Shown here: piece after piece, positions 1 through 7,225 of the stretch
Layout of the letters: each line of letters starts with the position of its first letter
Position numbering within the stretch: the stretch's first letter is position 1
NCBI GenBank assembly: GCA_042408875.1
Contig: JBHOQS010000023.1
Location: forward strand, 1 to 64,000
Length of the DNA: 64,000 nt
Direction of reading: 5' to 3'
Source of the DNA: JBHOQS01 sp042408875
GTDB taxonomy: Bacteria; Chloroflexota; UBA11872; JBHOQS01
Notes under the pieces: generated by a model
Database searches by the model: none
What the model was told of the DNA's origin: nothing
What the model saw: the letters and a program-made list of their open reading frames with translations, nothing else
Translations under genes and position numbers: made by a program

Positions 1-2327
1 TGCGGCGGTGGCGGCGTGCTGGCCACCGGCGCCGGCCGTCGCGGCGCGGGCTGTGGGACCGGCGCCGGTCCGGAAGGTCTCGGACCGCGCGGGCCAACCA
101 CAGCCGGCGCTGGCTCGCGGGCTGCACGCGTCGCCGCAGCCGCTGCCTCCGGCGTGGCGCCCTCCAGCACAGCGCGCCGGGAGAGATTGATCCGCCCTTG
201 CGAGTCGATCTCCGTGACCATCACGTTGATCTCGTCACCAACGCTGACCACATCCTCGACCCGGTTCACCCGGTAGTCGGCAAGCTGCGAGATGTGCACC
301 AGCCCTTCTTTGCCAGGCAGGATCTCGACGAAGGCGCCGAACGGCAGGATCCGTGTGACCTTGCCCAGGTAAATCTTGCCTACCTCGACATCCTCGGCCA
401 GCCCGCGCACCACGTTCGCTGCCTGCTCGACCCCCTGGCCTCCCGGCGCAGCGATGGTGACCGTGCCATCGGGCTCGATACTGATGCTGGCGCCTGTCTC
501 CTCCTCGATGCGCCGGATCGTCTTGCCGCCCGGGCCGATGATGGCGCCGATCTTATCCGGGTCGATCTTGAGCGAAAGCACCCGCGGGGCGTGCGGCCTG
601 AGCTGCGGCCGCGGCTCGGCGATCGTCTCCAGCATCTTGTTCAGGATGTACAGGCGGCCCTGGCGGGCCTGCTCCAGCGCGTCAGCGAGGATCTCGAAGG
701 TCAGGCCGGTGATCTTGATGTCCATCTGGAGGGCGGTGATCCCGCGGGCGGTCCCAGCGACCTTGAAGTCCATATCGCCTAGGGCGTCCTCGATACCCTG
801 GATATCGGTGAGCACGACGTAGGGCGCCGGGGCCGGTCTCGTGCCGGGCTCGACCTGCCCTTCAGCCGCCTCACCGCCGTGCGCCAGATCCAGCTCGGCC
901 CCGGCCTTCAGGCGCTTGAGCCCCATGACCAGGCCCATCGCCACGCCGGCAACGGGCGCCTTAATGGGCACGCCCGCGTCCATGAGCGCCAGCGTGCTGC
1001 CGCAGACCGAGCCCATCGACGTGGAGCCGTTCGAGGACAAGACCTCGGAGACGATGCGGATCGTGTACGGGAACTCCTCCTCACTGGGGATGACGGCTTC
1101 GAGCGCCCGCTCGGCCAGGCGACCATGGCCGATCTCGCGGCGGCCCGGTGCGCGCAGCGGGCGTACCTCGCCCGTGGCGTAGGGCGGCATGTTGTAGTGG
1201 TGGATAAAGCGCTTAGTCTCTTCCTGGGCCAGCCCTTCCACCGTCTGGGCCTCGGCCAGCGAGCCGAGCGTGACGACCGACAGCACCTGGGTCTGCCCGC
1301 GCGTGAACAGCCCCGAGCCATGCGTGCGCGGCAGCAGGCCAACCTCGCAGGTGATCGGCCGGATCGTCCTGGGGTCACGTCCATCCGGCCGCACACCGCG
1401 CTCGAGGATAGCCGAGCGCACCTCATTCATCATGAGCTCCTCGAAGGCTGCTTCGAGGTCGCCGGGGGCGTGCTGGCCGGTGGCCCCCAAGGTCGCCAGC
1501 GCCTCTTCGTGGAGGGCATCCACCGCCGCCTCGCGCGCTGCCTTGTCAGGCTGGTTGATCGCCTGGGCCAGGCGGTCCCCCAGCAGCGCTGCCACCGCCG
1601 CCCGCGTCTCGGCCGGAATGTCGTGCGGCTGGAAGGCCATCTTGGGCTTGCCTACCTCGGCGGCCATGCGCTGCTGCAGCTGGATGATGTCCTGGAGCGC
1701 ACTGTGGCCAAAGCGGATGGCTTCGAGCGCTTCTGCCTCGGGCACCTCCAGCATACCGGCCTCGACCATGATCACTGCGTCGGCTGTGCCGGCGACGACC
1801 AGGTCGATATCACTCTCCTCTCGCTGAGCGAACGTCGGATTGACCAGGAACTTACCGTTGATGCGACCGACACGCACAGCCGCGACTGGCCCGTGGAACG
1901 GGATGTCGGAGATCATCAAGGCGCTCGAAGCACCGACGATGCCCAGCACATCAGGGTCGTTCTCGGGGTCGGCAGACAGGACGGTGATGATGACCTGGAC
2001 ATCGTTGTGGAAGCCTTTGGGGAAGAGGGGGCGGATGGAGCGGTCAGTCAGACGGCCGGCCAGGATCGCCTCGTCGGGAGGTCGGCCCTCGCGACGGGCG
2101 AAGCGCAGGCCCGGGATGCGGCCGGCGGCGTACATCCGGGGCTCGAAGTCAACGGTGAGCGGGAAAAAATCGATGCCTTCTCTCGGTTCACGAGACGCTG
2201 TCGCGGTGACCAGGACGACCGTGTCCCCGAAGCGTACGAGCACGGCGCCATTCGCCTGCTCGGCCACGCGGCCGGTCTCGATGGTCAGCGTGCGCCCTCC
2301 AAGCGGAATCTCGTACGTATGTACCAT
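1..2327 (-). CDS. pnp: polyribonucleotide nucleotidyltransferase (PNPase), 3' end beyond the window
   Basis: Phosphorolytic 3'-5' exoribonuclease of mRNA decay. The ATG at 2327 gives MVHTYEIPLGGRTLTIETGR, the typical PNPase N-terminus. FARREGRPPDEAILAGRLTD and RSIRPLFP of the first RNase PH domain follow. Positions 540-620 encode the KH region and 190-420 the S1 domain (GKVTRILPFGAFVEILPGKE, LVHISQLADYRV). The last visible stretch is an Ala/Pro-rich tail with no stop before base 1, so the gene is partial at its 3' end. The start is preceded by AGGAA. It lies 154 bp downstream of rpsO on the same strand, the conserved rpsO-pnp order, so cotranscription is likely. Confidence 0.97.
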   Translation of the reverse strand, partial: MVHTYEIPLGGRTLTIETGRVAEQANGAVLVRFGDTVVLVTATASREPREGIDFFPLTVDFEPRMYAAGRIPGLRFARREGRPPDEAILAGRLTDRSIRPLFPKGFHNDVQVIITVLSADPENDPDVLGIVGASSALMISDIPFHGPVAAVRVGRINGKFLVNPTFAQREESDIDLVVAGTADAVIMVEAGMLEVPEAEALEAIRFGHSALQDIIQLQQRMAAEVGKPKMAFQPHDIPAETRAAVAALLGDRLAQAINQPDKAAREAAVDALHEEALATLGATGQHAPGDLEAAFEELMMNEVRSAILERGVRPDGRDPRTIRPITCEVGLLPRTHGSGLFTRGQTQVLSVVTLGSLAEAQTVEGLAQEETKRFIHHYNMPPYATGEVRPLRAPGRREIGHGRLAERALEAVIPSEEEFPYTIRIVSEVLSSNGSTSMGSVCGSTLALMDAGVPIKAPVAGVAMGLVMGLKRLKAGAELDLAHGGEAAEGQVEPGTRPAPAPYVVLTDIQGIEDALGDMDFKVAGTARGITALQMDIKITGLTFEILADALEQARQGRLYILNKMLETIAEPRPQLRPHAPRVLSLKIDPDKIGAIIGPGGKTIRRIEEETGASISIEPDGTVTIAAPGGQGVEQAANVVRGLAEDVEVGKIYLGKVTRILPFGAFVEILPGKEGLVHISQLADYRVNRVEDVVSVGDEINVMVTEIDSQGRINLSRRAVLEGATPEAAAAATRAAREPAPAVVGPRGPRPSGPAPVPQPAPRRPAPVASTPPPP

Positions 2328-2481
2328 ATCTTTACACGTTCCTGTATTGCACAAACAGCGCGCCGCGGCGCGATCCCGGCGGGAGCGAACCCTCGACGGG
2401 CCGGGACCGGCATCGCGCGCTCATACTATGAGCCTGTACTGTCCCTATCGACGTGTGCAGACCGCGTTCCGGCAAACGGGG

Positions 2482-2751
2482 CTACTTGCGCAGTCCAAGG
2501 CGGCCGATCAAGGTCTGGTAACGGGCGGGGTCGGTGCGCCGCAGGTAGCGCAGCAGACGCTGCCGCTGGCCGACCATCTTCATGAGCCCGCGGCGCGAAT
2601 GGTTGTCGTGCTTGTGGATACGCAGGTGTTCGGTGAGTTGGCGGATCTGCTCGGTGAGCAGCGCCACCTGCACTTCTGGAGAGCCTGTGTCGGTGGGGTG
2701 CGTGCGGTAGCTCGCGATCAGGCTCTCCTTCTCAGCCTTGGCCAAGGCCAT
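2482..2751 (-). CDS. rpsO: 30S ribosomal protein S15
   Basis: 89-residue S15, exactly the usual length, starting MALAKAEKESLIASYRTHP. The family signature is present (DTGSPEVQVALLTEQI and HKHDNHSRRGLMKMVGQRQR). S15 binds 16S rRNA early in assembly of the small subunit platform. The start at 2751 follows a GGGAGGA ribosome site; an in-frame upstream extension to 2808 is rejected because family members begin at this Met. It is followed by pnp on the same strand. A TATAAT-like -10 and a short hairpin lie upstream on the minus strand (2855-2876), where S15 autoregulation would act if present. Confidence 0.97.
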   Translation of the reverse strand: MALAKAEKESLIASYRTHPTDTGSPEVQVALLTEQIRQLTEHLRIHKHDNHSRRGLMKMVGQRQRLLRYLRRTDPARYQTLIGRLGLRK

Positions 2752-2870
2752 CCGTCTGTCCTCCCTGGGATACGGCACGCCCGGCGCCTGCACGGCAGGG
2801 CGCCCCATGCCGGCGCGCTCTGTGTTCGTCTTCCTTCCCTGAAACCCTGAAATCCCCTGAAATCAGGGAC

Positions 2871-2876
2871 ATTATA
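2871..2876 (-). promoter_or_regulatory. candidate -10 element for rpsO-pnp
   Basis: Reads TATAAT on the minus strand about 120 bp upstream of the rpsO start. The matching -35 region is poor, so only the -10 hexamer is supported. Confidence 0.4.
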
Positions 2877-3068
2877 CCACGCCGGTTCTCCCAGCCACAG
2901 ACCTGCTGCTGCAACGCCCACGCGCGGCCGCGGGGTCCGGAACGCCGGAGCACAGACCTATAAGGTACTTGTAAGGTACGCACCTCCGAGGACGCATGCC
3001 CGTGCCTGATCACAGGCTATCCCTCACGTGTCTTGTGTTATGTAGAATTAAAACGTTTATGCGGGATA

Positions 3069-3097
3069 TTGACACTCAGTAGGGCACGGTCTATAGT
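3069..3097 (+). promoter_or_regulatory. near-consensus sigma-70 type promoter for hsp20
   Basis: TTGACA at 3069-3074 and TATAGT at 3092-3097 with the ideal 17-bp spacing, about 170 bp upstream of the hsp20 start. This looks like a strong housekeeping-sigma promoter and not a dedicated heat-shock sigma promoter. The leader of roughly 165 nt could carry thermosensitive structure, which I cannot test here. Confidence 0.75.
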
Positions 3098-3270
3098 GAA
3101 AGCTGGCCTGGTCGTGCAGCGATGCTTGCTGAGGGCGCTGCGGGCACAGGCCACCAACGGCGTGCCGGGCTGAGACCTCGTTGTTGAGTCGCGGTGATCA
3201 GCAGTGCTGATCCATGGCGATGAGCCACAGTGGGATCTGCAATACTGATCCGCAAAGGAGGGAACAGGCC

Positions 3271-3726
3271 ATGAGTGTGCAGCGTTGGGAGCCCTTCCGT
3301 GAGCTGATGTCGCTGCGGGAGGCAATGGACCGCTTGTTCGAGGAGAGCTTCGTGCGCCCCGGCGGTCTGCTGGGCATGCGCGGCGAGCCGGCCCTGGCCA
3401 TGGATATGTACCAGACGGCCGACGACGTCATCTGCAAGGTGGCCCTGCCGGGTGTGCGGCCGGAGGATGTACAGCTGACCATCTCCGGCGACACGCTGAC
3501 GATCCGCGCGGAGGTCAAGCCGGATCCCAACATCAAGCAGGAGGACTACCTGCTTCAGGAGCGCCGCTACGGGCCGATGGCCCGCACGGTCACGCTTCCT
3601 GTCCCGGTGCAGGCCGATCGTGCGGAGGCGACTTTCGAGAACGGCATCCTGACCATCCGGCTGCCGAAGGCCGAGCAGGTTAAGCCGCGCCAGATCCGCA
3701 TTCAGGTAGCCGGCCAGGTCCATTAG
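3271..3726 (+). CDS. Hsp20/alpha-crystallin family small heat-shock protein
   Basis: 151-residue ATP-independent holdase that keeps unfolding proteins soluble. Starting MSVQRWEPFRELMSLREAMD, it has the short amphipathic N-terminal arm ending in LFEESFVRPG. The alpha-crystallin domain runs from about residue 35 to 135 (VICKVALPGVRPEDVQLTIS; GILTIRLPKAEQVKPRQI). The conserved A-x-x-x-N-G-I-L-T-I-R-L-P-K signature is visible. The ATG at 3271 follows AAGGAGGG with good spacing; the longer ORF from 3214 lacks one. Its stop overlaps the stop of the convergent rsmG by four bases. Confidence 0.95.
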   Translation: MSVQRWEPFRELMSLREAMDRLFEESFVRPGGLLGMRGEPALAMDMYQTADDVICKVALPGVRPEDVQLTISGDTLTIRAEVKPDPNIKQEDYLLQERRYGPMARTVTLPVPVQADRAEATFENGILTIRLPKAEQVKPRQIRIQVAGQVH

Positions 3727-4505
3727 TCCTGGACGCCAGCCTCCTCAGCCGCGCCGGTCACTGCGACCGGCGCGACCCGGCCGCTCAATGGGCGCTTCGC
3801 AGGCATGCCGGCCCGCCTCGGATACCGCTCCGGGGTGGGCCGGATCTTTTCGACGCTTACCAGCGCGCGGTCAGTGAGATACGGTGCGAGCTGTGGTTCG
3901 AGCACGCGGGCTGGCCCGCCGCCGAGCAGCACAATTGGGTCTGCGGCGAGCGCAAGCTCCTCGGAGACCGGCGCCTTCTTGAGGGCGACGAATACGCCGC
4001 CCACCCGGCAGAGCGGCAGGCAGTACTCGGCCAGCACGTCCAGGCGAGCCACCGCTCGGGCAACGACAGCATCGTAGCGCTCACGGTGCGCTGGATCGCG
4101 TCCGGCCTCTTCGGCACGGGCGGTCAGGACGGTCACGCCCTCGAGCCCCAGCGCAGCCACGAGCATGCGCAAGAAGGCGGTTTTCTTGCGGATCGATTCA
4201 ATGAGTGTCACCTGGAAGGTGGGGCGCACAATCTTTAAGGGCACACCTGGGAAGCCGGCGCCAGACCCCACGTCGGCCAGGCGTGTCGGCGCACCCGGCG
4301 CAGCCAGTTCCGGAGGTAGGGCCAGCAGGCAGGTGAGGGAATCTAGAAAATGCCTTGTCTGTGTCTCGACGTAGCCGGTGATCGCGGTGAGGTTAACCTG
4401 GCGGTTCGCCTCCGCCAGAAGTTCGTAGTACCGCTGGAACAGCGCTAGCTCTCGCTCACTTAACCGGATGCCTAGCCGTGCTGCACCCCTGGCCAAAACA
4501 TCCAC
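3723..4505 (-). CDS. rsmG: 16S rRNA (guanine-N7) methyltransferase RsmG (GidB)
   Basis: 260-residue SAM-dependent methyltransferase that makes m7G527 in 16S rRNA. The N-terminal helix (LSERELALFQRYYELLAEAN), NLTAITGYVETQTRHFLDSL and the SAM-binding loop LADVGSGAGFPGVPLKI are all diagnostic. ESIRKKTAFLRMLVAALGLE and the VVARAVARLDVLAEYCLPL block follow. The C-terminal tail of about 25 residues beyond the core is variable in the family. It is convergent with hsp20 and overlaps it by four bases. The start codon has only a weak ribosome site, so a slightly shorter start is possible. Confidence 0.95.
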   Translation of the reverse strand: MDVLARGAARLGIRLSERELALFQRYYELLAEANRQVNLTAITGYVETQTRHFLDSLTCLLALPPELAAPGAPTRLADVGSGAGFPGVPLKIVRPTFQVTLIESIRKKTAFLRMLVAALGLEGVTVLTARAEEAGRDPAHRERYDAVVARAVARLDVLAEYCLPLCRVGGVFVALKKAPVSEELALAADPIVLLGGGPARVLEPQLAPYLTDRALVSVEKIRPTPERYPRRAGMPAKRPLSGRVAPVAVTGAAEEAGVQD

Positions 4506-4573
4506 CGCATCCCCCGCTGCTCATGTTCACCGCTGGTGCTTGCATCCGCCCGACGCACCCGATACCCTCATTA

Positions 4574-4607
4574 TAGACTGTTCAGCAGCATAGACTGTTC
4601 AGCAGCA
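4574..4607. repeat. 17-bp direct tandem duplication
   Basis: TAGACTGTTCAGCAGCA occurs twice head to tail without mismatch. A third, partial CTGTTCA follows at 4612. Perfect identity points to a recent duplication. Confidence 0.9.
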
Positions 4608-4880
4608 TGGGCTGTTCATTAGATGGGGCCGCTTCGCAGAAGGTGGGGCCGCTTCTCAGCGGCTGCTCATTCGCACAGGCTGTTCATCGCCGGGGCGAAT
4701 GCGGCGTGCCCTCAGGCTGACAGCATGACAGCGCGGCCTTGCCGGAGGTTTTGCGCTCCGCATGCCCCATAGCGCCGGCCAGCGACCGGCCTGGCGGGTA
4801 CTGTGGTTTGGAGCTCATAGTTCTCTGATTGCACGGCGTTCGTATCGATTCTCTCACGCTTGACAGATCTCACGCCTGAT

Positions 4881-4925
4881 CATTAATGACAAACGCATTA
4901 ATGACAAACGCATTAACGACAAACG
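4881..4925. repeat. 15-bp tandem triplication at the HIT gene start
   Basis: CATTAATGACAAACG repeated three times, the third with one change (T to C). Two copies each supply an in-frame ATG to the following HIT gene, so the repeat would encode an MTNAL-type extension if translation begins inside it. Confidence 0.9.
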
Positions 4926-4939
4926 ACAGGGGAGGGAGC

Positions 4940-5449
4940 TTGAACTACCTGTGGACACCGTGGCGCATGGCGTATGTCTCGGCTGAGCGGACGGGCGGCT
5001 GCGTCTTCTGCGAGAAGCCGGCGGAGCGGGCAGACGAGCGGAATCTCATTCTGCAGCGCGGAGAGCGCGTCTTCAGCATGCTCAACCTCTACCCATACAA
5101 TACCGGCCACCTGATGATCGCCCCCTACCGCCACATCGCCGACTTCACCGAGTTAACCCGCGAGGAGTTGCTCGAGATGGGGGAGTTGACGCAGCGGCAT
5201 ATTGCCGCGCTGCGCCGCGCCATGCGACCGGACGGCTTCAACCTGGGCATGAACCTGGGCTCGATCGCCGGCGCGGGGATCGCCGATCACCTACATCTCC
5301 ATGTGGTGCCTCGCTGGGCCGGCGACACCAACTTCATGCCGATCGTTGCTGGCACGAAGGTCATGCCTGAACTGCTTGAAACAACGTACCAGAAACTGCG
5401 CACGGCGCTGGCTGCCATCGAGGCTGGTGGCCAGCAGGACGGCAGCTGA
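4940..5449 (+). CDS. HIT-domain nucleotide hydrolase/AP4A phosphorylase-like protein
   Basis: 169-residue histidine-triad protein. MNYLWTPWRMAYV is the characteristic opening of this bacterial branch. It is followed by a CVFC zinc-binding pair (residues 21-24) and the triad HLHLHVVPRW with His 117, 119 and 121. Members hydrolyse or phosphorolyse nucleoside phosphoramidates or Ap4A; the exact substrate is not evident. I prefer the TTG at 4940, because GGGGAGG lies just upstream and family members start here. An in-frame ATG at 4886 would add 18 residues encoded by the 15-bp repeats. Confidence 0.9.
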   Translation: MNYLWTPWRMAYVSAERTGGCVFCEKPAERADERNLILQRGERVFSMLNLYPYNTGHLMIAPYRHIADFTELTREELLEMGELTQRHIAALRRAMRPDGFNLGMNLGSIAGAGIADHLHLHVVPRWAGDTNFMPIVAGTKVMPELLETTYQKLRTALAAIEAGGQQDGS

Positions 5450-5466
5450 CATGGCTGGCGCGGCGC

Positions 5467-6018
5467 TCAGCGCCGCCGGCGCCGCGCGGCGGTCTCCGCC
5501 TTCGGCCGCGGGAGATACCGCCGCCGTTCCTCCTCAGCGCGATACTCAGCCAGGCGCACGCGATAGGTCGTGTGCATGTAATACAGCGCGTAGATCAGCA
5601 AGGCGACCTCTACGAGGAGCACGGCGAATGGGAAGAGCCGCCGGTTCAGCAGACCCCAGCCAAGCAGGCGCCAGAACAGCAGACCCAGCCCGAGCGCATT
5701 CAGTCCGGCTCCCCAGTAGAAGATCCGCTGGTTCAGCTTTCGGTGCAGACGGTGGGAGTCCAGCATGATGCTGTAGATATACGTAAAAAAGAGCGTGGCG
5801 AGCAGCGCGGTCGCAAAGAACGTGACAAGCGAAGCCCAGGCCCAGGTAATCGGACCGGGCTCATCGAGAAAGTACTGGCGCCATGACGTCAAGATTGACA
5901 GTGCATCCACAATGGCCTCCCGGTTGGAGCTACGGATCTGGCCCGGCACGCCCGGCGCAGCCGGCGCGCCGAGGGCCCAGGCGCCCGCAGCAGAGCCATT
6001 ATAACTATCAGTTCTCAT
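5467..6018 (-). CDS. three-helix membrane protein, unknown function
   Basis: 183 residues with hydrophobic segments at about 62-85, 99-119 and 129-149, then a basic tail (RAEEERRRYLPRPKAET and a terminal run of arginines) likely in the cytoplasm. No family is recognised. The first 30 residues are Ala/Gly/Pro-rich and may not be translated; a GTG near 5910 is an alternative start. It is convergent with the HIT gene and divergent from the DUF92 gene, 54 bp away. Confidence 0.7.
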   Translation of the reverse strand: MRTDSYNGSAAGAWALGAPAAPGVPGQIRSSNREAIVDALSILTSWRQYFLDEPGPITWAWASLVTFFATALLATLFFTYIYSIMLDSHRLHRKLNQRIFYWGAGLNALGLGLLFWRLLGWGLLNRRLFPFAVLLVEVALLIYALYYMHTTYRVRLAEYRAEEERRRYLPRPKAETAARRRRR

Positions 6019-6072
6019 CCGTGCGCGGAGCCGTACGAAAAGCAGTACCAGAAGCTGTACAGGAACGATCGC

Positions 6073-6912
6073 ATGAATGGCCTGTGTATGGGAGGCGTGC
6101 TGGCAGCCTTCGTGGCTAGTGTGGCATACGGGCGCGGGGCGCTAGACCGCTCGGGCGCGCTGGCGGCGACGGCGCTGGGGGCAGCCGTCTTCGGGCTGGG
6201 CGGCCCGCTCTGGGGCGCGCTGCTCGTCATCTTCTTCGTCACCTCCTCGGCGCTATCCATGGTTGGCCGCCACGAGAAGCAACGGCGCACAGCGGGGTTG
6301 GGGGCGAAGGGAGAGCGCCGCGATGTCTGGCAGGTGCTTGCCAACGGTGGTGTGGGCGGTCTGCTGGCGGTCATCGCTGCGGGTGAGCCCGGCGCTGTCT
6401 GGCCGTTCGCCGCATTCACTGGCGCTACCGCTGCGGCAACAGCGGACACCTGGGCGACTGAGGTCGGCCTGCTCGCTGCAGCGCGCCCGCGCCTGATCAC
6501 CACGTTGCGTCCGGCCCAGCCAGGCGAATCAGGCGCCGTCTCACTCCCTGGCACGCTCGCCGCGGCTGCCGGTGGCCTGCTGATCGGCCTGGCTGCGCTG
6601 GCCGGCAGCCGGCTCGCGGCATTGTCCCACACGGCTCCGCCCCTTGCGCTGGACCTGGCGATAGGGGCCGGCCTGGCTGGCGGCCTGGCCGGCGCATTGC
6701 TTGACAGTATCCTCGGCGCGACCCTTCAGGCAGTGTACGTCTGCCCGGCCTGCGGCTCGCCCACGGAGCTTTCGGTGCATTCGTGCGGCACGGCCGCTGT
6801 GCTCCGCCGCGGCCTGCCCTGGCTGACGAACGACGGGGTCAATCTCCTCGCTACAGCGGGAGGCGCGGGGATCGGGGCGCTGCTCGGCCTTGTCTACAAC
6901 CGGCCTCTCTGA
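6073..6912 (+). CDS. DUF92 family membrane protein (VTE6/phytyl-phosphate kinase-like)
   Basis: 279-residue polytopic membrane protein of the DUF92/TIGR00297 family. Characteristic motifs are AFTGATAAATADTWATEVG and GALLDSILGATLQA, followed by a cysteine-containing loop (CPACGSPTELSVHSC) and NDGVNLLATAGGAGIGALLG. Plant and cyanobacterial relatives phosphorylate phytyl or other polyprenyl monophosphates; the bacterial substrate is not known from this context. The start has AGGAA upstream. The C-P-A-C pair may bind metal. Confidence 0.85.
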   Translation: MNGLCMGGVLAAFVASVAYGRGALDRSGALAATALGAAVFGLGGPLWGALLVIFFVTSSALSMVGRHEKQRRTAGLGAKGERRDVWQVLANGGVGGLLAVIAAGEPGAVWPFAAFTGATAAATADTWATEVGLLAAARPRLITTLRPAQPGESGAVSLPGTLAAAAGGLLIGLAALAGSRLAALSHTAPPLALDLAIGAGLAGGLAGALLDSILGATLQAVYVCPACGSPTELSVHSCGTAAVLRRGLPWLTNDGVNLLATAGGAGIGALLGLVYNRPL

Positions 6913-7225
6913 CCGGGCATGGACCCTGAAAGAGGCCATGCCCGCTGCCCAGAACGGTTACGAGTGCTGCGTTTCCTCTTCATCTTGTTCTTAACCTTAC
7001 CCTTATATCTCTCCTCTTACCCCTTTTACCCCCTTTTGGTAAGCTCTCAAGAGAACCTGCTGGAAAGTGGAAAAGAGGTCTAGCGAAAATGCCATCCCGG
7101 CATGTACAATGGGAGCGGCTCAGCCGCTCGCAGGGGGAGCGGCGCCGTCTGCGCAAGCACGCCGCTATGTCCTGAGTATACATCCTCGCATCGGCAGTGC
7201 GTTACATCGCCCCCAGGAGGCTCCT
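6913..7225. other. spacer with hairpin and pyrimidine tract
   Basis: 313 bp. It starts with the hairpin at 6914-6944 and continues into a strongly pyrimidine-biased stretch at about 6970-7040 with loose CCTTTTACCC/CCTCTTAC repeats. This is compositionally similar to the complement of the GTAAAGAGG tandem array near 17.5 kb. No gene is seen. Confidence 0.5.
6914..6944 (+). terminator. hairpin after the DUF92 gene
   Basis: CGGGCATGG and CCATGCCCG form a perfect 9-bp stem with a 13-nt loop immediately after the stop codon. There is no U tract, so it may stabilise the mRNA 3' end or act with Rho. Confidence 0.5.

Larger units (their letters stand above)
2752..3270. other. divergent intergenic region between rpsO and hsp20
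   Basis: 519 bp without a convincing gene. On the minus strand it contains a TATAAT at 2871-2876 and three CCTGAAA-type repeats that include the short palindrome CCCTGAAATCAGGG at 2855-2868, placing a structured leader ahead of rpsO. On the plus strand it contains the hsp20 promoter at 3069-3097. I looked for a CIRCE (TTAGCACTC) element and did not find one. ORFs read through here on the minus strand are shadows. Confidence 0.6.
4506..4939. other. repeat-containing spacer between rsmG and the HIT gene
   Basis: 434 bp with no credible gene. It holds a 17-bp tandem duplication (4574-4607), further scattered CTGTTCA copies up to about 4690, two copies of GGTGGGGCCGCTTC-like sequence around 4622-4655, and a 15-bp triplication (4881-4925) that runs into the start of the downstream gene. 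Confidence 0.6.

Noticed and set aside
2340..2460. tRNA-like GC-rich segment between pnp and rpsO
   Set aside because: No T-loop GGTTCGA consensus or cloverleaf pairing; only small inverted repeats.
879..2585. 568-codon plus-strand ORF
   Set aside because: Antisense shadow of pnp; high GC keeps the opposite frame open and no ribosome site is present.
3001..3270. CIRCE operator upstream of hsp20
   Set aside because: No TTAGCACTC inverted repeat found; only a standard promoter.
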